From Euptelea pleiosperma (taxonomy: Eukaryota; Streptophyta; Magnoliopsida; Ranunculales; Eupteleaceae): a stretch of DNA of 64,000 bases. Positions 24,063-36,540 of this stretch are shown here, in pieces. The translations under genes and the position numbers were made by a program. Position 1 is the first letter of the stretch; the number at the start of each line of letters is the position of its first letter. Location: the NCBI GenBank assembly GCA_035048495.1, contig CM068543.1, positions 27,021,751 to 27,085,750 of the forward strand, written 5' to 3'. The notes beneath the pieces were generated by a model. That model saw only the letters and a list, made by a program, of their open reading frames with translations, ran no database searches and was not told where the DNA came from.

Positions 24063-24795
24063 CCTCAAACTTTGCTTATCAAAATAAATAAGTAAATAAA
24101 TGAGTCCCCTGACGTAACTCTAATTAGGTAAACGGAATTTTTTATACAAAATATGAAATTAAATAAAATTAAAAAAATATTTATATTGCCCTCAGAAAGG
24201 GCGTAAGCCTGCCTCCTTTGGAATGCCTAAAATGCCCCCAATTGGAGTCCTTTAAAAGGGGTCCGCAAGCTGCACTCTAAGAGTGTGACACATGGCTCAT
24301 AATATAGTCCATCGTCAACGTGACACCTATTATTGTGTCAAAATTCATTAAATGTCCCACTACATACCATTAATAAAGAGTAATGATCACATGCTCCAAG
24401 GACGTTATCATGATGCATGGTGGCGTTGTTTACCATGAGTTGCATCCAAATAATTTTAGTTTTTAGTTAATTAATTATTTAAGTAAGTCCAATACACTTG
24501 ACCAATATGAACCAGGTGGCACATTCTTAGAGAACATTGATCATATGGATGTTTGGCTCATCCCTAGGTCGGGCTACAGACCAAAATTTATCTTGATTAG
24601 TAATTTCTATACATTAGATTAGAGTATTTTCATGGTTTATTTTTAACTACGAAGCACTTAATATGTCATTTTAACAAAAAAAAAAAAAAATTCTAATCGA
24701 CGTACTTTCAAAGGACAGCTTGCAAACGCCCTTTGAAAGGGAGTTCGGTATTTTTTATAATAAAATACATAAGTATGTTTTTTTAATTTGATTTA

Positions 24796-24834
<39 letters not shown>

Positions 24835-25111
24835 TTTAAATTTTTCGTTAGGTAAATTAGATATGCCTCCTTAGGATAAGAAAATTTAGTCTTAGCTACC
24901 TTGACCACTGACTTATACCAAGTCTAATGAATGTGCCATATTACTAAATTGGTAAGATTTGTGAGTGTTGATATCACAACCTGAGTTCAAAACCCATACG
25001 GGTAGGTTTCCTCCTTTGATTAGTGTGCCAGGAGTAGAAATCCCCTTTACCGGCTTGACTGGGTCCAGGTTTCACCTGACTTCATCCGTGGGGCCCTCCC
25101 ATGATGGTAAC
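24063..25111. other. Intergenic with repeat fragments
   Basis: It contains a (TA)n run at 24802-24825 and a fragment of the GATCATATGGATGTTTGG family (24510-24620) related to the element at 61134-61455. No gene was seen. Confidence 0.5.
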
Positions 25112-25482
25112 CTTGGTTTTAAAAATGGCCGTTTAAACGGTAACGCCCCAAGCCCATTTCCGTTAAAACCGTTTAAACACGTGTTCTCGGTTTTGAAAAA
25201 AACGGCCGTTAAAATCGTTTAAACAGCCGTTTAATTCTGAAAATTTTGTGAAAAAAACGGCTGTTAAATCCGTTTAATTCCGGTTTTTTTTTTTTAATTT
25301 TCAAATTTTAAAATTTGAATTTCAGAGCCATTTTTTCCGTTAAAACCGTTAAAATCCGTTAAATTCTATTTTTCCCATTTTTTTCCATTTTTGCCCCTGG
25401 CCGTTTCAATCCGTTTTAACGGCCGTTTAAACGGTAACGCCCCAGTCCGTTTAACAGTTAAAATGGCCTCCTTTAAACCTTG
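25112..25482 (-). mobile_element. AACGG-rich hAT MITE, copy 6 (371 bp)
   Basis: The ends CTTGGTTTTAAA and TTTAAACCTTG are flanked by a perfect 8-bp duplication ATGGTAAC (25104-25111, 25483-25490) that fits nTnnnnAn. It is among the best-preserved copies. Confidence 0.88.
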
Positions 25483-25648
25483 ATGGTAACTACAAAAAAA
25501 AAAAAAAATCACTGATTCACTAAAAAGGGTATTTTAGTAACACCTCCCTGAAATTTGAAAGTAATTTGTAATAGCCCCTTATACTTTCAAACTTACACAT
25601 TAGTTTCAAATTTCAGGGGGGCTTTACTAAAATACCCCAAAAAAGAGG

Positions 25649-25860
25649 AAATTTTTGACATACCCCCATGTTATCTTTAGAATTTGACATACCTCCACAA
25701 TTTGAAATAGCTGACATACCCCTACGACCGAGTCCATTGTAATTTGACCAATGTTGACCTAAGTTGACTGTCAAATTTTGGATTTAAGACAAAAATGCCC
25801 TTGTCTTCAACCTTGGAACAAGAATCAAATGTAATCGGCGTTGATTTTCTCTATTTCTCT
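25649..25860 (+). mobile_element. Left-end fragment of the TTTGACATACCCC TIR family
   Basis: It matches the left 140 bases of the element at 8386-9988, including three spaced TTTGACATAC units and ACAAAAATGCCC. No right end was found. Confidence 0.6.
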
Positions 25861-26165
25861 GTAATTGTTACAGAAAAATTCGAAGGCTTGATTTCAGAAA
25901 AAAAAAAAAAAATTCTAGACCGTATCAGGGCGATTGCATGAATCCTATTCATCTATTCAATCTTGTTTAAAGCTAGCTCTTCCGTTAAGGCAAGTTTTTT
26001 AAAATCTATTCTTAGAACTTTATTTCATGTACGTGTTGGCGTTTCCATTGTCCTTTTAGGACCTTTGACTCATCTCTATGTGGATTTAAAGTTAACGGTA
26101 AAAATAGACGCTCCAGAATTTTTCAACTTGCATTCTACTTTTTATAGGACTTCAAATGTCAGAAT

Positions 26166-26467
26166 CAAGGTTTAAAGGGGGCCGTTATAATGGTATAATG
26201 GACTGGGGGTGTTACCATTTTTTCCGTTATAACAAAAAAAAACGCTCAGGGGCAAAAACGGGAAAAAAATGAGAAAATAACGGAAAAAAACAGAAATAAC
26301 GGAAAAAAATGGAAATAACGGCCGTTTTTTTTCACAAAAATTTCTAGAAAATAACGGTTGTTATTTTCGTTATAATGGAAACGGCTATTATTTTCTGGGC
26401 TTTTTAACGGTCCATAACGTAACGGGGTAGATCCGAATCCGTTATAACGGCCGTTTTTTAAACCTTG
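26166..26467 (+). mobile_element. AACGG-rich hAT MITE, copy 7 (302 bp, TATAACGG subtype)
   Basis: It starts CAAGGTTTAAAGGGGG and ends TTTAAACCTTG, flanked by GTCAGAAT/GCCAGAAT (7 of 8). The core motif is TATAACGG rather than TTTAACGG. It is inserted into the ATGAATC..GGCTGATTTT MITE family. Confidence 0.83.
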
Positions 26468-26574
26468 GCCAGAATGACTGATCTTTAGCGAGCATGATCT
26501 CTATAGTGGGAAATTATCCTCACAAAAAATCTGCCCTTAACTCATCTCCATGAGGGCCTAGCGACCATGTGTCA

Positions 26575-26727
26575 TTATATGTATCATAAAAAATATTGCG
26601 TCTCCCCTCTTATAGGCTTCAAGACAGAAGGGCCAAGATCTCATCCCCAAATTGGACGGTGGCCACTCACACCCGATTTTGGCAAATGCTTTGTCGGGAA
26701 GTGCTGTGGGCACAGGCCACCCACTAT
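26575..26727 (+). mobile_element. Short Helitron-like element
   Basis: It matches the ~155-bp unit at 36914-37390. The 3' hairpin region GTGCTGTGGGCAC is followed by CACCCACTAT, where intact copies end CTAG. Confidence 0.6.
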
Positions 26728-27857
26728 CTGTCAGGATCAGGATCAAGATCAGTCCCAAATGGAAGATGAATCGATGACTGATTTTTTGGTGAGGATGATC
26801 TCATCACCATATAGATCACTCCTACAAAAAAATCAGTTCATTTTGAAATTTTTAACCCCATCAAATGTGGGTTTCAAGTTAACAGTAAAAATAGATGGTC
26901 CATAATTCCTCTACTTGTAAACCATGCTACAAATATCGGAATGATTTGAATTTTTTGAGGACGACCTCCTCACCGTAGAGACCACCTTTGAAAAGGATGA
27001 CATGTTCATGTCATTTACGCGGTGCCACGTTAATGTCCGGTTATTTAAATATTTAAACTAGGATTGAGATCGAACCTTAAATAAATTATTATGATAAAGT
27101 TTAATTATTTACTAATTCTCTGATTAGGTGCCAATAAAGAGAGTTGGTTTTTGTAGATTTGCTAATCACATACCTAATTAAGAAGTGAAAAACAAACAAA
27201 AGTTGAAAGTCTTTAACGATTTGACATTTTGACGTGCGAGATAGTTGGGTTCATTGCAAATAATAAAAATTTCATTCCTTAAGTCAAGGGAAATGATTTT
27301 TCCATGAGCTTTTTAGCTCTTCTTAGGACTGGCAATGGATCGGATTAAACCCGAGATCCGATCTGAAAAAACTTGGTCTGGAACTTTATTTTTAGTTATC
27401 GGATAGATATCTGATATTCGCTCAAAAGTGCTTATTTTAAGCAATTATCCTTTTAGCGTTATTGCATTCTCCTACGTAAAATACTCTATTTATCTACTTT
27501 TCTACGTAAGTGTCTCTTCTGTTGCGTAGGACACACTTTTCTGGACGAAATGGTATATTTGCATGCATTAAACACATTTTTGGAAGTCTAGATATAAAGC
27601 CGTTCTGATTGAGTCTCATTACGCGCTTCTTTTGTCGCAGGAAACCTGATCAGACGGTTCTCAAGACTGGTGGGCCCACAATCAACTTCCAGAGCCTAGG
27701 ATCAAAGCTGAAGGACCAACAGGCTGAGGATGAGAAGATATAGGCCAATGACAGGAAGAGCCAGAGAGTCGAAAGAATCGAGGGACGATCAAGAGAGAAG
27801 GAGAGACAAGCCCTCAAAGAAGAAACTAAAGAGATTAAAGCTTATAAGCTAACATAA

Positions 27858-27933
27858 GGCGAGTGCTTGCTCAGTTGGTAAAGCATGCAGAAGACCAAGT
27901 CAAAGACCAGGGTTTCAAGCCCCTCTGCTAGCA
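27858..27933 (+). other. tRNA-like module inside the solo LTR
   Basis: An A-box-like TTGCTCAGTTGG (27867-27878) and a B-box-like GGTTTCAAGCC (27911-27921) are 32 bases apart. The same pair at the same LTR position occurs at 33001-33060 (minus), and a weaker one at 51430-51485. It does not fold into a full cloverleaf and is not a functional tRNA gene. Confidence 0.5.
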
Positions 27934-29032
27934 TTTTTTCTCTTTATTTTGTAATATTTTCTCTCTCCTCTCTCATTTCTCTCTCCAAATCATCATTCTC
28001 TCTCTACTCTCAAATCCACATCATCCGATCCTCTCCCTTCCCTCAATCACTTAATTCTACGGCCTACCTTGGCCAATTTCCATCACTCGATCATCAACGT
28101 CCATCTCTACCATACAATCACTCAGTCAGTCCCCCAACCATCCCCCTCACCATCTCATAAATCCAATGGCCCTCATCACTTCATGTTCAATCCTATGGGT
28201 CTAAGCCAAGATGAAGTGCGGGCCCATTACCCATGGCCCAACCATTCAGTAGGACCCACATCCCTAGCATGAATAGGAAATGGCTACTAAAGAAGGAAAG
28301 GAGAGAATTTTGAAAAGATTTTAGAATCAAAGCATTTTTTTTAAGAAAGGAATTTTTTCTAAAAATGTGGAGCCATTTTGGAAAAAGAATATTTCCCAAA
28401 AAGAAAAATAGAAGGGAATGTCATGAAGAGATCCCATTTTTGGCATGGATGTTTTTTTTTTACAGAAGAATTCATCTTTTTTGGAAAGAAAAGTTATTTC
28501 CTTAGTAAGCTGATGTGGCAAAGAGTTATTGCCAAGATTTGGGCATAAGAGTGGATAATTTTTATGGATATTAAGTGAAGAATTTATGGCTAATGTGGCA
28601 GCACCTATTGGCATGAAAGTGGGACCCACATGAAGCTAACGGTTTCTACTTTGATTTGGAAACCTTTTTCTCCACATGAATCTCTTTAATTCTCACTTTC
28701 TATTCTCTCATGCATATACACAAAACCCTAGCCGTTCCAACTCATATATAAGATCTCTTCCTTCTCTTCTCCGAGGGAACTCTTCCCACGTCTTCTCTTC
28801 TCTCCTCTCTCCCGCATTCCACAATTTCTCTCCTATTTGAAGCCGTTTCCCCATCACCTCCTCTAGACCCCCTCACCTCCAATGGCAACACCTTCATTAC
28901 CCTCCTAGGACTGCCATTGTACCCTCCATTAGAGCCATCACGAAGCTGCCCAAGGGAGGAGTTGTTGGTCACCACTTAAAGAACGGCTGCTGGCCTTTAC
29001 ACCAAGCTCTCCATCACCTCCACCATCTTCAC

Positions 29033-29493
29033 GACCGGAGTTGCAGGTTGCAACTCCAGTCTATCCCCACAAACCATTCTTCTTCTCCTTCTTCTTCTTC
29101 TCCTCTTCTTCTTCTCCTTCTTCTTCTCCTTCTTATTTTTTTTTATTGCCGGAGTTGCAGGTCTGCAACTCCGGCGGACTGGTTCAGCAAAGGACCTACT
29201 TGGGTTGCAACACGTCCAACACCGTTTGGACCCTACGCTGCCCACCTCTCTACCTTTTTCTTTCTCATAACAGCGCCTCTAGCGCCAACAACTCCGGCAG
29301 AAACTCACGTGTGCTGCATCACCGCCTTCCTCCCTTTCTCTCCTCCATCCACGGTGCTGTTGCAGCAAGGATTGTGTGCTGCACCATCGCCCTGGCAATC
29401 CATCCTCTCCCCTTGCATTCAACGGTCCCAAAAAGAAAAAAAACGAAAAAATATAATTTCAAGATCACCGGAGTTGCAACCTGCAACTCCGGC
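29033..29493. repeat. Three dispersed CCGGAGTTGCAG palindromes in the solo LTR
   Basis: Perfect or near-perfect palindromes lie at about 29034-29059, 29151-29176 and 29468-29493. The form is CCGGAGTTGCA, 2-4 bases, TGCAACTCCGG. A half-site is near 29866, and related forms are at 52181-52202 and 52340-52375 in the other LTR. Confidence 0.75.
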
Positions 29494-30934
29494 GAGCACC
29501 ATTATTACCGGTGACCCACATCCAGCAGCTCCATCCGCCCTCTCCACCAGCCGTTCCACTCTTTCACGGTGTTGCCCTGCTCAACCACCTTGGTCTGCTC
29601 ATCCACGTCTCTTTTATCAGTGAACCAGCGCTTCTTTGCTGCTGGTGTGATCGCCTGCTTCTCCTTCTTCATTTCATCTTCTCCTTCTTCATGTCATCTT
29701 CATTTTCTGACGGCCTGCAACTCTGCTTCTTCCACTGCCATTCTTCTCACTGAAAGGAGAAAATAAAGAGAGGGAAGGAGGGAACCAACTGCTGGTGCAC
29801 TCCACGCCGTTGGACACCACCGTGCTGCCCCTTCTCCTTCTTCATCTTCTCTACAGCACCGTTGCAACTCCGGTGAAGAACCAGCAACTTGCTAGCACCT
29901 CACCGCCCTCTTCTTCTTCTTTCTCTCTTCTCCTCCACAAGAAGCACCATCCTCCACCATCACCACTACCATTTTCTTCTTCTTCCAGTTCATCTTCTTC
30001 TTTTCTCCTCCTTTACCCACCGTCTGCAACAGCAGTTGTTGCTCACGGGTTCTCTACCCCATCTCCTCCCTTGAATGGTGCGTCTCCAGCCAATGCCCAA
30101 GCATTGTAGCACCACGTGGAACACCACCATGCTGTCATGCTTCCCCACCACGTGACCGGCTTCCGCATCATGGCCATACATCTTCTCTGTCCATCTTCAC
30201 CATTGGTAAGTTCCGCATCCAGGTAATTTTCCATCTTCACTTTCTCTCTCCTCATTCTCTCATCACTCTCTCTCTCTAAGTCTCCCAAGTTGTTTCTCTC
30301 TCTAAAACCTCCCTTTCTTTCTCTAGGTTTCATTTCTCTCTCTACTTTCTTTCTCTAGGTCTCCATCTCTATTTTCTTTATGCTTTATAGAATTGTCATT
30401 TTATTATCTTTTTATTAGAAGTTTGTATCTCAACATTTGATTCGAATAAAATTTAGTTTGATTTTGCAATATTGTGTTCAATTCTTGTTCTTAGTTTACT
30501 TTCGTGTTTTTGGTTGCTTGTGAAAATTTCTCTCTCTAAAAATCACTAAGCATGTTTTAAATAGCTTCACCATTCTCACCCCACCAAAATTTCTGAGATA
30601 AATCCGTCATTTCATGTTCATGAATTGCGCGACTTAACCCCCGAGTGCGGATCGACATCCGACACGAATCCCTATACAAAAGTTTATATTTTGCAGGATT
30701 AAAATGCGGATCAAATTACAAATTGTGTTGAAGTTAGGATTTCCGTAATCAACGACGCGGAAAAACCCAACTTTCAATATCGGATCACAATCCAATCTCT
30801 TATTGGATCAGTACCAAATCGACCTTGTCCCGATCCGATATAGACCCAATATCTATACTATACATATATTATATAGATATATATTTAATTGCATAAATCT
30901 ATTTAAATATATGCCTAATGGGATTATATATATA

Positions 30935-31088
30935 TATATATATATATCCACTTAAACCCCATTTTATTGGCTTCAACAAAAAATGGCTGAGATCTTATCC
31001 CCCAACTGGACGGTGGATCTCAGCCACTAACACCCGATTTTGAAAAACGCTTTGTCAGAGAATGCCGTGGGCACAGACCACCCACTAG
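30935..31088 (+). mobile_element. Short Helitron-like element (nested)
   Basis: It ends GTGCCGTGGGCAC (hairpin), ACCACCCACTAG, followed by T. It matches the units at 36914-37390. The 5' end is blurred by the adjoining (TA)n run. Confidence 0.65.
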
Positions 31089-31426
31089 TTATATACATAT
31101 AGCATCGGATCGGATCGGACTAGAAATCGAGCTAATCATATTGGATTGGTTCCGGAACTGAATTTTATTGATCCGGATTGGGTCTGGATTGGTACCAAAT
31201 CAGTACCAATCCGACTCGAATCCGATCCATTGCCAGCACTCTTCCGATCACCATTTTGATGAAAATGCACCTGTAGCAAAAGTTAAAATGTGAAATGAGG
31301 AGGACATTTTTGGCAAATTTTGACTAGAAGAGGTAGAAAGCTCATTGGAAAATAATTTCTCCTCAAAACTTAAAAAGTTTGAAAGATAAGATTTAAATTG
31401 TTTTTTTTTAAAACAGGTTTCTATTA

Positions 31427-31732
31427 GGGCATGTTTGATTGCCAAATGGGAAAATTGCATTTTCCTTGGAAAAACACAACAGTCCATTGTTAGATAGCCA
31501 TTTTAAATATGTATAGTCTTCCCTACCAAGCCATTTAAATCAGCATAATTTTTCCTATTAAGCCCAGAATTCTTTTCCTATCTAGATAGGTGAGAATTCA
31601 TTTCCTCCTGAAAATACGCCTTTATTTTCTCGCAGAATTGAAATACGTGTTCGCAGTTGCAATCAATCAGCCATTTAAGACATATCCCAGATGTTTTTCT
31701 TAGGAAAAATTTCTTTGTAATCAAACATGCCC
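31427..31732. mobile_element. PIF/Harbinger-like MITE (306 bp)
   Basis: The inverted ends GGGCATGTTTGATTGC and GTAATCAAACATGCCC are flanked by a perfect 3-bp TTA duplication (31424-31426, 31733-31735). Same family as 19978-20305. Confidence 0.85.
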
Positions 31733-31974
31733 TTAAACCTTTTGTTTGACCTACCCATGGAAATGTTTTTTGAACCGGCCATCTCGATCCAGTCTATCAG
31801 TAGCCCTATGTAAGACATGTTTTTGGACTTTTTTTTTTTTAAATGCCAAAGCAAACTTCATTAATTAAAAAAAAAATTGTTACTTACAATATTTAAATTA
31901 AAAATACTTAAATAAATAAAGTAAATAAAACTTAATTAGAAAGCAATAAAAGAAGAGATTAGAGAGAGAATAAG

Positions 31975-33520
31975 ATAGAGAAAGAGAAGATGAGAGCAAA
32001 CTATTGTCCTTGGACCTGTATTGAGAAGAAGATGATGGAGCCGTTCGATAGAGAAGGGAAGACAGAGATATCGATTTTTTTGTTTTTATTTTTATTTTAT
32101 CTTTTTTTCTTTTATACTAGGGGAGAAAATAAGAAAGATGTAAGAATTAGAGAGAGGGGGGGGGGGAAGGAACCTAAGGGGAATGAGCCATGAGTGATCT
32201 TTTATAGGGAGAGAGTGTCATTTGTGGGTTAATGCACATCCATCTTTTTTTAGAAATGGTTTTATTCCAAAAATTATATTTGTAATTTTAAGATCACCTT
32301 TTATTACTTTCTTGAAAGTTTCTTTAGAGACAAAAGTTTTTTTCTGTAAAAAATTTTCTTTTTCTTCAAAGTTTTGGACTTTTCTTGTAAAGAAAATATT
32401 TTTAACATGTTTCAAGCTTGTGAGTTTCCAAAACCACATGCCAACTCTCTTATGTAAAAGTAAATATTCTTTTTATTAAAAAGAAATTTTCTTTTAAAAA
32501 TCAAAACCAATTATATCTTTCCAAAATCTTTTTAAATCCGAAAGAAAATCTTTATGTTTTAAAAAATTAACATTTCTAATGCATTTGTGATCTAGACCAT
32601 CCATTTTGGTGGGCCCTTGATAGATGCACTACTCATGCATGCTAAAATCAACTTCTTTTGGACAATCGTTGATCTTGTAGATCGTGTTGCGATCGCATGG
32701 TGAATGGGTATGATGATGAAAATTTAGTGGTTGATCGGATGGATGAGCAAGTAGATGACCGGATGGTAAAGATGTTGGTGAGCGATGGGTGGTGATGATT
32801 GGCCAATGATTCTAGATGAAGGGAATGGAGAGTGATGATCGGCCAAAGTATGGGATAATACAGGCCGCAGGATAGAATAGTGGTGAGAGGAGGGAAAAAA
32901 ATAAGATAATTAGGAGATATAAGATAATACTGACCGTATGATAGAATGATGGTGAGATGAGTGAGAAAATAAGATAATTAGGAGAAAAATACAAGCAGAA
33001 CGTCTTGAACCCTAGTCTTTGACTTGGTCTTCTGTAAGCTTTTCCAACTAAGCTAGCATTTGTCTTGTTTTAATTGATTAAGCTTTAATCTTCTTCATCT
33101 CTTCTCAGGGCGCTCGACTCTCCTTCTCTCTTGATTTTCTTTCAGGCTTTTCCGACTCTCTGGCTCTCCCAGCATTTGACATGTATCTTCTTATCCTCAA
33201 CTTGTTGGCTCTTGAGCTTTGGTCCTAGACCCTAACAATCAGTTGTGGGTCTGCATATATTCCATCAAAATCGTCCGATTATTAGTATCTCTACGATAGA
33301 AAAAGCACTTAATGAGACTTAATCAAAACGGTTTTACATCTTGACTTCTCAAAATGTATTTAATTCATGTGAATAGTCAATTTTTGTTTAAAGAATGTAT
33401 TTTACGCAATGGAAAAAACTCTTAAGTTGAAAAGTCGACGAAAAAAAAAGTTTGAAGTAGGAAAGTGTGATACCGCAAAAAGGATAGTGACTTAAAATAT
33501 GCACTTTTGAGTAAATATCA
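31975..33520 (-). mobile_element. Inverted partial Athila-type LTR
   Basis: Read on the minus strand, it begins at 33520 with TGATATTTACTCAAAAGTGC and follows the solo LTR at 27412. It passes the GAAGACCAAGTCAAAGAC block and the tRNA-like module, and reaches a TATA box (CTATAAAAGATC near 32200) and a CT-rich leader before similarity ends near 31975. The 3' part of the LTR is missing. Small open frames inside are not credible genes. Confidence 0.75.
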
Positions 33521-35699
33521 GGGCTTCCTGATCACATGGATGTTTAGTGCACACCCTTTGCTGGATATACACACCAAAAGTCACTCTGATTGATCCAAGC
33601 CATTAGATTTTAGCACTTTTTAACGAGTGACTCTAAACATTGGATTCTATCACTCTTTTTTGGGTGCTACTAGAAATCATCAATCAAGCTTTTTTTGCTT
33701 GTGTATATTGCCAAGGAGTGGGCAAATATCCATGCAGTTAGTGGGTCAAAAAATTGCGGTATGTTGGGTCATTGATTGATTGGATCAAAATGTTGCTGGT
33801 TCAAAAAATTTCCCAACCCACCAATCTTTTGGGCCTTGTTTGGTAGACCATATTCATGGAAAATAAAATTTTTGTTCATGCGAATTTGATTTTTGTAGCG
33901 TTTGGCGTGTCATTTTCTCACAATTTTTTTTTATTTGAGACCACAGATTTGCTTACTAAGCCCAGTGACCCTCGTGCAAATATTTTTACGCCATTTTTAA
34001 CCTTGGTGGGCAAGAAAAAATTTGTCCATGGGAAAATGTGAGAAAAAGACTCACTTTTAGGTCTACTTTCTTGAAGCCTACACGTCGCACACCTTATTGG
34101 GCTCACTTGCACCATGAATGTTGGGACTCCTTGTAAATCTACAGATTATGATACATGACACCTTTTTGGGCTCACTGACCATATGGATGTTTGGACCTTC
34201 CCTAAGTTGACATACATACCAAAAATCAAGCTGATCATCACCATCAAAATAATAGACTTTGTTATTTAGGCAATTCATCCATTAATTGGATAGTCCAATC
34301 ATGAATATGTGTACAAAGATTGATCCCGGTAATTAATATCACAACTTTTCTGTTTAACGCATATCAAAGTATGCGATGAGCCAGTCCCATACATATAGAG
34401 TTCTCAGTGCTAAAGCATTTTTAAGGCCATGTGGTACTACTTAACTATGGCAAGCATCGACGATTGTACTTGTGCGGTGTCTAGGATAACTCCTGTAAAT
34501 TTGCCTACACTTTCCAAACACCATAAAAATTAGGTGGTCGAATATTTTGACAAGAAAATGATATAGTTGCCAAACGCTTTAAAATATTTAGCCGTAAAGT
34601 TAATTGGATGTGACAATATATCCTCTCGGAAATAAATTGTTGACTAACCAAACACGGCTTTGTGTCAAATCTCTGTCAAAGGGAGGTTTCGAAGTGAGAT
34701 TATTTTTAAAACCATTCATTTGACCTTTCTTTTGTTAACAAGCCATAGATGGCATAGATGTGAGTGCAAGTTTTGAATTGTGGGGCCAAGGAGTACTTTA
34801 TGAACGTGATGGCAATATTGAAAGGCAAAAAAACATGGGACCCAAAACGTGATAGTAACTAAAAACCATAGGTTGTTCGGTGGGCCATGACCAATGATGG
34901 GGAGTGTGCATGCCTAAAGAAAGCCAAGTGATTAGCTAAAAAAAGGAAGGCTCAGGCTCCAAGGACCCCTTTTCTGACACGCTCGGCGTGAATTTCATGA
35001 ATCCAACGGCGGTTGTTAGAGTCCCCAAGAGTGAAAAAAGTGATGCCATCTCGGTGCTGACAACAACAGTTGGATTTTGAGTGTTATAATAGCAAAGGTT
35101 AGTTTGCGTGTATATATATGATTGGACTCAGCAAAAACTCGAAAACATTAGCCTTTAGGTTCGGCCTACACATGGACCCAACCCGAAGGTCCCGAACCAT
35201 CCCATGATTGATCCTTAAGCTCCTTCTATGCATGGACTGAACCCTTTAAAGTCACAACAGGTGGGTCGGGCTCAATCCATATAGACCAAACCTGACCCCC
35301 CTTGTGATGCATTGACTCTCATTTGATCATCTTGATCAAACAAGGCTACACATGGTCAAGATCAAAATCATGATCTGATGCCAGTTGGAGAGTGGGGTCT
35401 TCACCTCTCTGACCGGACGATGGGGTTGGTAAGCATGAGGTGGGAGGTGGGAGGTGGGAGTGGGACTCCCTTCTTTAAATAAATAAAGAATCCCAAACGA
35501 TCACTCCCATCATGGATCGTGGAATGGGAGGCTACACCATCCAATAGAATTACGACAACACACACCAATTATTAGTAACTGGGACACGTAACACCCCTAG
35601 TTGATCACACAACTAAAAGTAGGGTCCACTAGTCCTTATTTCTCTCAAGTCTCAACCACAATAGTAATCTTAATCAGTTTTATTTAATAAAAAATTTAA
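33521..35699. other. Intergenic, MITE fragments only
   Basis: Fragments of the CATGGATGTTT..ACACACCAAAA family occur at 33525-33740 and 34160-34270. A GGGAGGTGGGAGGTGGGAGT tract is near 35440. No gene was recognised. Confidence 0.5.
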
Positions 35700-35960
35700 A
35701 ACCATTGTTTAAAAAACGGCCGTTATCACCGATCGGACCTCCGCCGTTACGTTATGTACCATTTTAACACTCAGAAAATAACGGCCGTTCTTTTCCGAAC
35801 AAAAATTGTTAAAAAAACATCGGTTATTTTCCATTTTTTCCCTCTATAAAGTTTTTTCAAATTTTGTCGCCATTATTTCTGTTAGTTTCCCGTTGTTTTC
35901 CACTTTTGCCCGTGCATTACAATCTGTTATAACGGGAGAAAATGGCCCCTTTTAAACGGA
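35700..35960 (-). mobile_element. AACGG-rich hAT MITE, copy 8 (degraded)
   Basis: It starts with TTGTTTAAAAAACGGCCG and ends near CCCCTTTTAAAC. The interior keeps ATAACGGCCG and the CCGTTACGTTATG segment. No target duplication could be read. The right end is repeated at 40932-40975. Confidence 0.6.
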
Positions 35961-36540
35961 ACAACCCATCCAAACAAAATATAGAAAAAAAAAATTTTGA
36001 TTAACTAATTAATAAGCTACATACGTACACTAGGGAGAAAAAATTCGCAGGTCCCTGCGACTTTCGAACTTTGAAGGTCCCCTCCCAAAATATCTGACAC
36101 GTACCCTTTGTTAACCACCCTTAACCAACTAACCAAGGGTTTAACGTGGGTTGAGTTTAGGCATGGATTGTGAATAGTTCAAAAAGCATTTCTGGATTGT
36201 GGCGCCATGTGATTGACCACTGCTTCGCTGCTTCAAAAAAATTCTCAAAAATATCTCTTCCCATTTGTCTTCGAATGGCAGGATGACATGAATCCACTTT
36301 CTTTCCCTAAAAAATTTTATCCCTTTCTTCTAAGAAAGTTTTCTACAAAATCCCTCCTCTTTAGTCTCAAACTCAATTTCACAAGGCTCACTCACTATAT
36401 CTTCTAGGAAACTTCCCTACAAACCAAGGTTTAAAAGGGCCGTTATAATGGTATAACAGATTGGGGGCCTTTCCCTTTTTCCGTTGTAATGGATTGTAAC
36501 GCACAGGGGCCAAAATGGAGAAAAAAAATAGAAAAAAAGC
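35935..36540. repeat. 600-bp duplicated segment, first copy
   Basis: It is near-identical to 40937-41556 in the same orientation: the end of one MITE, the ATATCTGACACGTACC segment, the TTCGAATGGCAGGATGACAT segment, and the start of MITE copy 9. Confidence 0.8.

Larger units (their letters stand above)
27412..30776 (+). mobile_element. Solo LTR of an Athila-type Ty3/gypsy element (3.4 kb)
   Basis: It starts TGATATTCGCTCAAAAG and ends ACCCAACTTTCA, flanked by a perfect 5-bp duplication ATATC (27407-27411 and 30777-30781). The first ~260 bases match the start of the 3' LTR at 50968 (shared TGGTATATTTGCATGCATTA), and the last ~120 bases match its end (AGTGCGGAT, TTTCCGTAA.CAACGA). No internal domain is present, so it is a solo LTR. 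The middle is CT-rich with three CCGGAGTTGCAG palindromes. Its long Ser/Pro open frames are compositional and are not called as genes. Confidence 0.88.
27330..31236. mobile_element. Host TIR element split by a solo LTR and a Helitron
   Basis: The left end ACTGGCAATGGATCGG (27329) and right end CCGATCCATTGCCAGC (to about 31238) are inverted. The outer flanks CTCTTCT/CTCTTCC are similar. The element's own DNA (27330-27411, 30782-30934 and 31089-31236) is rich in GGATCGGATC/GATCCGA motifs. It looks like a hAT-type non-autonomous element that later received the two insertions. Confidence 0.55.

Noticed and set aside
27858..27933. A functional tRNA gene
   Set aside because: Acceptor stem does not pair and the T-loop has an extra base, so only pol III boxes are recognisable.
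29041..29623. Long Ser/Pro/Leu-rich open frames on plus strand
   Set aside because: They lie within the CT-rich leader of a solo LTR, overlap in several frames, have no recognisable domain and reflect only base composition.
36213..36407. Repeated 64-codon frame also present at 41229-41423
   Set aside because: It belongs to a duplicated non-coding repeat segment; similarity is at DNA level including flanks and no domain is recognisable.
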